The notes under the pieces were generated by a model, which did not search any database, was not told the DNA's origin, and saw nothing but the letters and a program-made list of their open reading frames with translations. Below, one piece after another: positions 7,088 to 10,064 of a DNA stretch of 10,064 bases. The stretch lies in the NCBI GenBank assembly GCA_964439215.1, contig CAYTNY010000083.1:1-10064 (forward strand), in the 5' to 3' direction. Position 1 is the stretch's first letter; each line of letters starts with the position of its first letter. Origin of the DNA: CAYTNY01 sp964439215 (GTDB lineage: Bacteria > Oederibacteriota > PGYV01 > CAYTNY01). The translations under genes were made by a program, and so were the position numbers.

Positions 7088-7094
7088 CCTCCTT
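7088..7094 (-). promoter_or_regulatory. Strong ribosome binding site fixing the PEPCK-like start
   Basis: AAGGAGG on the minus strand lies five bases before the ATG at 7082. This supports that start over the internal Met at residue 6, which has no comparable site. Confidence 0.85.
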
Positions 7095-7126
7095 GCGCAG
7101 TAAATTTTAATTTTAATTTAAACATA

Positions 7127-7135
7127 AGTATAACA
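7127..7135 (-). promoter_or_regulatory. Extended -10 promoter for the PEPCK-like gene
   Basis: The minus strand reads TG-T-TATACT (7135 to 7127), an extended -10 element. No good -35 box is present 16-18 bases upstream, as is common when TGn is present. Transcription would start near 7120, giving a leader of about 38 bases. Confidence 0.5.
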
Positions 7136-7211
7136 TAAATTTTTTCTAAAGCCGCATATTTTTCAAAAATTCAGATTTCAGCCCCATGGGTCCAGGAGCG
7201 CTTTATTTGTG

Positions 7212-7240
7212 TTGACAATGCATTTCCCGGAACGTATAAT
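7212..7240 (+). promoter_or_regulatory. Perfect-consensus sigma-70 promoter of bipA
   Basis: TTGACA (7212-7217) and TATAAT (7235-7240) are separated by exactly 17 bases, so both boxes and the spacer match the housekeeping sigma-70 consensus. Transcription would begin near 7247, leaving a leader of about 44 bases before the bipA ATG. It lies about 80 bases from the divergent promoter of the PEPCK-like gene. Confidence 0.87.
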
Positions 7241-7267
7241 CTTTTAGCAGTTAATCTTACGGAAAGT

Positions 7268-7294
7268 ATGCCTTCGGGCAGGGTAAAAAAATGA
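7268..7294 (+). promoter_or_regulatory. bipA leader: eight-codon uORF with UUCG hairpin
   Basis: An ATG at 7268 opens a frame encoding MPSGRVKK and ending in TGA at 7292-7294, which overlaps the bipA ATG (7291-7293) as ATGA. Inside it, TGCC (7269-7272) and GGCA (7277-7280) pair around the very stable loop TTCG. The likely bipA Shine-Dalgarno, AGGG (7280-7283), lies at the 3' foot of that hairpin. GGAAAG precedes the uORF ATG but is only a few bases away, so its translation is uncertain. The arrangement could couple or gate bipA translation, or it could be chance in a short leader. Confidence 0.3.
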
Positions 7295-9108
7295 CGAACA
7301 TTAAAAACATAGCGATCGTGGCGCACGTTGACCACGGCAAAACAACTCTTGTGGACTGTATGCTCAGACAGGCGGGTTTTTTCAAGTCCCACCAGGCGCT
7401 TCAGGACCAGTTTATGGATTCAAATGACCTTGAACGCGAACGCGGTATAACTATTTTTTCAAAAAACGCCGCATTTAACTATAACGGCTATAAAATAAAC
7501 ATCGTTGATACTCCCGGACACGCTGATTTCGGCGGAGAGGTCCAGCGCATCCTGAAAATGGTTGATTCCGTACTTCTTGTAATAGACGCCTTTGAGGGCG
7601 CGATGCCCCAGACAAAATATGTTCTGAAAAAGTCACTTGAGGCGGGCCTTATGCCTATAGTTATAATAAATAAAATAGACCGCCCGAACGCAAGGCCCGA
7701 AAAAGTGCTTGATGACGTATTTGACCTGTTTATAGAGCTCGGAGCCGAGGATGCACAGCTTGATTTTCCCGTGATCTATGCATCCGCAAAGGAAGGCATC
7801 GCCAGATACCACCGGGAAGATAAAAATAATGATATCATCCCTCTTTTTGATACAATAATAAAGCACGTGGAAAATACTTCCGGCGATATCTCAAAACCTT
7901 TTCAGATGCTGGTATCTGCCATAAGCTATGATAATTATGTGGGAAAAATGGGCACCGGAAAGATCCACAACGGAACAGTCAGCCGCGGCGAAGAGGTGCT
8001 GCTTATAAAAAGCACCGGCAGCCGGGTCCCTTTTCAGGCCACGAAAATATTCACATTTAACGGCCCTGACAAAACCGAAGTAACAACCGCTTCCGCCGGA
8101 GATATCATTACTCTTGCGGGCTGCGAATCAATAGACGTCGGCGAAACCGTTGCCTGCATAGAACATCCGGTGGCGCTCCCTGTAATTGACATAGATAAAC
8201 CCACAATGTCAATGAACTTCATGGTCAACAACTCTCCTTTTGCCGGCAGAGAAGGTAAATTCTTAACATCACGGCATATTCTTGAAAGACTCGAAAAAGA
8301 ACTTCAGTCAAATGTTTCCATTGTACTGGAAAAAACAGACTCAACAGAGTCATTCACGGTAAAAGGACGCGGCGAACTTCAGCTTGCCATTCTTATAGAA
8401 AATATGAGACGCGAAGGATTCGAACTGCAGGTTTCCAAACCGCGTGTTATATTTCATACAGATGAACACGGCAGAAAACTCGAACCCATAGAACACGCGG
8501 TTATTGATGTTTCCCCCGAATATACGGGTATCGTCATAGAGAAAATGGGCCTTAGAAAAGGAATAATGACCGATATGGTATCCGGCGGCGACGGCTACAC
8601 ACGTCTTGATTTTCTGATCCCCACCAGGGGCCTGCTCGGTTTCAGAAATGAATTCATAACAGACACACGCGGCACAGGAACAATGAGCCATAGTTTCCAT
8701 GAATACGGAGAGCATAAACATGATATTCCCGGAAGAAAACGCGGTGTTTTAATAGTAATGGAGGAAGGGACCGCTTCCGCTTACGCACTTGACAAGCTGA
8801 AAGACAGAGGCAGTTTTTTCATAGACCCCGGCACGCGCGTTTATACCGGAATGATCGCCGGAGAAAACACACGCAGCAGTGATATGAATGTTAATGTATG
8901 CCGCGGAAAAAAACTTACCAATATGCGGGCCGCGGGCGCGGATGACTCAATACGGCTTGAACCTGCCAGGAGATTCACACTGGAACAGGCAATGGAATAC
9001 ATTGATGACGATGAACTTCTTGAAATAACCCCCAAAAACATCCGCATGAGAAAAAAAGAACTGGATGCCGTAAAAAGGAAACGTTCAGACAGCCGGATAA
9101 CTGTATAA
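7291..9108 (+). CDS. typA: Ribosome-associated translational GTPase TypA/BipA
   Basis: This 605-residue protein is the usual length for TypA/BipA, an EF-G-like GTPase that binds the 70S ribosome and supports 50S assembly and stress or cold adaptation. All G motifs are intact: G1 AHVDHGKTT (11-19), G2 RGITI (51-55), G3 DTPGHADF (73-80), G4 NKID (127-130) and G5 SAK (165-167). After the GTPase domain come the beta-barrel domain, an EF-G-like alpha/beta domain (VKGRGELQLAILIENMRREG) and the BipA-specific C-terminal domain, with the typical LIPTRGLLGFRNEF stretch and ENTRSSDMNVN. The N-terminus aligns with the family, so the ATG at 7291 is secure despite the modest Shine-Dalgarno (AGGG, seven bases away). 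The gene ends in tandem stops, TAATAA. It stands alone on the plus strand under a consensus promoter, with a possible terminator after it. Confidence 0.97.
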   Translation: MTNIKNIAIVAHVDHGKTTLVDCMLRQAGFFKSHQALQDQFMDSNDLERERGITIFSKNAAFNYNGYKINIVDTPGHADFGGEVQRILKMVDSVLLVIDAFEGAMPQTKYVLKKSLEAGLMPIVIINKIDRPNARPEKVLDDVFDLFIELGAEDAQLDFPVIYASAKEGIARYHREDKNNDIIPLFDTIIKHVENTSGDISKPFQMLVSAISYDNYVGKMGTGKIHNGTVSRGEEVLLIKSTGSRVPFQATKIFTFNGPDKTEVTTASAGDIITLAGCESIDVGETVACIEHPVALPVIDIDKPTMSMNFMVNNSPFAGREGKFLTSRHILERLEKELQSNVSIVLEKTDSTESFTVKGRGELQLAILIENMRREGFELQVSKPRVIFHTDEHGRKLEPIEHAVIDVSPEYTGIVIEKMGLRKGIMTDMVSGGDGYTRLDFLIPTRGLLGFRNEFITDTRGTGTMSHSFHEYGEHKHDIPGRKRGVLIVMEEGTASAYALDKLKDRGSFFIDPGTRVYTGMIAGENTRSSDMNVNVCRGKKLTNMRAAGADDSIRLEPARRFTLEQAMEYIDDDELLEITPKNIRMRKKELDAVKRKRSDSRITV

Positions 9109-9133
9109 TAAATATGTCCGGATAATCATTAAC

Positions 9134-9168
9134 CGCTGTTCAGCGCAGATTTTATTGATTTTTTTTTT
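9134..9168 (+). terminator. Possible intrinsic terminator of bipA
   Basis: CGCT (9134-9137) and AGCG (9142-9145) form a short hairpin with loop GTTC, about 25 bases after the bipA stop. It is followed by a T-rich stretch ending in ten consecutive T (9159-9168). The stem is short and the long T-run begins some 13 bases past it, so this is a weak or atypical terminator. Confidence 0.35.
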
Positions 9169-9251
9169 CAGAATTAAACCCAAAAACATACCGCCCCCCT
9201 GCTCATCCGATCCGCGGCTTAATACATAATACAGATACGATCAGTTCATAC

Positions 9252-9977
9252 TTACGGCCGGTGCAGTTTCCTGTGTCTGTTAAGCGATTCAGCAATATGC
9301 ACTTCTTTTTCTCTTGAAATTTTATTAAACTGAAGAACATAACGGTTGTACAGGTCTGTAAACCTGTCCACTTCTTTTTTGGCAAAATATAATTCTTTGT
9401 CATTCATTTCAATTTGCTTCTTGACTTCATCGGGCCTTTGAATAACATCACTGTGTTTTTCCCAGAGCCTTCGCGCTTCCTTCTGCTTTCTTTCCGCTTC
9501 CCTGTAATCCCGGTGAAATTCATCGGTCTGCATATACGCCACATCCATCTGGTCAAGCGCTTCATCCACCGTCTTTTCCCATACGTATTCCACTTTATCC
9601 CTGTCATACAAAAGCGCCTTTATATGCATTGACGCGATTGATTTCTGCATGCGCAGAAGCTGTTTATCCATATTTGAACGCAGACGTTTTTCATATCTTT
9701 TTCTGTCGGTATTAATTCTCACAATAAGATTTTTAGCGTCCCAAAGATCAGCCCATGCTTTTTTCTCCGGATCAGGCACCTCGTAAATAGGGGTTGGAGT
9801 AGCTTCGGGATCCGTTATAAGCGAAGTGTCATCAAAATAAACCGCTTCTGTTCCCGGGCCCTGCGCCCTGCCAAGATTTATGCCGCCTCCTCCTCCGTCT
9901 TCGGCAGGTTCAGCAGCAGATACAGCGGCCGAAAATAATAATATATATACCAAAAAAACCAAACCGGTTTTTTTCAT
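9252..9977 (-). CDS. Secreted helical, charged protein of unknown function
   Basis: I do not recognise this 241-residue protein. The start at 9977 is chosen because GGAGGT (9990-9985) lies six bases before it and because a Sec signal peptide begins there: MKKTG, a hydrophobic core (LVFLVYILLFSAAV) and a VSA-A cleavage site near residue 21. The longer frame starting at 10049 begins inside the -35 box and would bury the signal peptide, so it is rejected. The mature protein has an acidic, Gly-rich and Pro-rich low-complexity N-terminus (DGGGGG near 27-32, PEATPTP near 57-63). From about residue 70 it is almost entirely charged helix, with heptad-like stretches (residues 85-120 and 155-235) suggesting a coiled coil. 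There is no lipobox cysteine, catalytic motif or second membrane span. It is likely periplasmic or exported, perhaps structural or a periplasmic adaptor. It converges on bipA and is transcribed alone in this window. Confidence 0.75.
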   Translation of the reverse strand: MKKTGLVFLVYILLFSAAVSAAEPAEDGGGGGINLGRAQGPGTEAVYFDDTSLITDPEATPTPIYEVPDPEKKAWADLWDAKNLIVRINTDRKRYEKRLRSNMDKQLLRMQKSIASMHIKALLYDRDKVEYVWEKTVDEALDQMDVAYMQTDEFHRDYREAERKQKEARRLWEKHSDVIQRPDEVKKQIEMNDKELYFAKKEVDRFTDLYNRYVLQFNKISREKEVHIAESLNRHRKLHRP

Positions 9978-10020
9978 CAAATGACCTCCAGATAATTGCA
10001 ATTTACTTCGATTAATAAAC

Positions 10021-10049
10021 ATTTTAATGCGAAATCCCCTGATTGTCAA
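10021..10049 (-). promoter_or_regulatory. Sigma-70 promoter of the secreted helical protein gene
   Basis: On the minus strand, a perfect TTGACA (10049-10044) is followed by a 17-base spacer and TAAAAT (10026-10021), one mismatch from consensus. Transcription would start near 10014 and give a leader of about 37 bases with a strong GGAGGT site before the ATG at 9977. The location supports the shorter start for the gene. Confidence 0.75.
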
Positions 10050-10064
10050 GAATATTTCGAACGC

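Noticed and set aside
7171..7392. Minus-strand ORF covering the bipA promoter and start
   Set aside because: It runs through a consensus plus-strand promoter and the bipA GTP-binding region, and has no support of its own.
8350..8721. 123-codon minus-strand ORF within bipA
   Set aside because: It is antisense to highly conserved BipA sequence; a chance open frame.
9978..10049. 24-codon N-terminal extension of the secreted helical protein
   Set aside because: Its ATG falls inside the -35 hexamer of a good promoter, and using it would bury the signal peptide; the start at 9977 has a strong GGAGGT site.

Overview
The window reads as a bacterial chromosome segment of moderate GC content. It has bacterial Shine-Dalgarno sequences, sigma-70-type promoters, a four-base ATGA operon overlap and a universal translational GTPase. 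A GT9 (heptosyltransferase-type) glycosyltransferase and a secreted protein with a classical Sec signal peptide suggest a Gram-negative-type envelope. Several proteins look divergent (a PEP-carboxykinase-like P-loop protein, a HAD phosphatase with a long N-terminal extension, an unrecognised secreted helical protein). T-rich short tandem repeats also sit at gene 3' ends. Together these suggest a poorly sampled, probably uncultivated lineage. I cannot assign a phylum from this window alone.

Layout. Positions 1-128 hold AT-rich degenerate repeats just 3' of a minus-strand GT9 glycosyltransferase (129-1145). A 307-base spacer (1146-1452) carries a weak promoter for the GT9 gene, a doubtful 45-codon ORF and two GC-rich stem-loops. 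Next, on the minus strand, comes a two-gene operon: a HAD-superfamily sugar-phosphatase-like protein (3864-5060), then a GH65 glycoside phosphorylase (1453-3867) whose start overlaps the HAD stop. The operon has a good promoter at 5149-5176. A 609-residue P-loop protein of the PEP carboxykinase/HPr kinase type (5253-7082, minus) has its own extended -10 promoter and shares a divergent intergenic region with plus-strand typA/bipA (7291-9108). The bipA promoter has perfect consensus boxes with a 17-base spacer. A secreted, charged, helical protein (9252-9977, minus) converges on bipA from the right, also from a strong promoter.

Functional picture. The GH65 phosphorylase and HAD hydrolase are translationally linked. 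They probably act on the same alpha-glucoside, for example trehalose, kojibiose, maltose or a phosphorylated form, exchanging disaccharide with beta-glucose 1-phosphate and removing a phosphate. The PEPCK-like protein may act on a phospho-metabolite or a protein, but its substrate cannot be read from the sequence. BipA is a ribosome-associated stress/assembly GTPase unrelated to the sugar genes. No mobile element, CRISPR array, tRNA, rRNA or obvious defence system was seen. The points most worth following up are the HAD-GH65 pair, the divergent PEPCK-like protein and the bipA leader.
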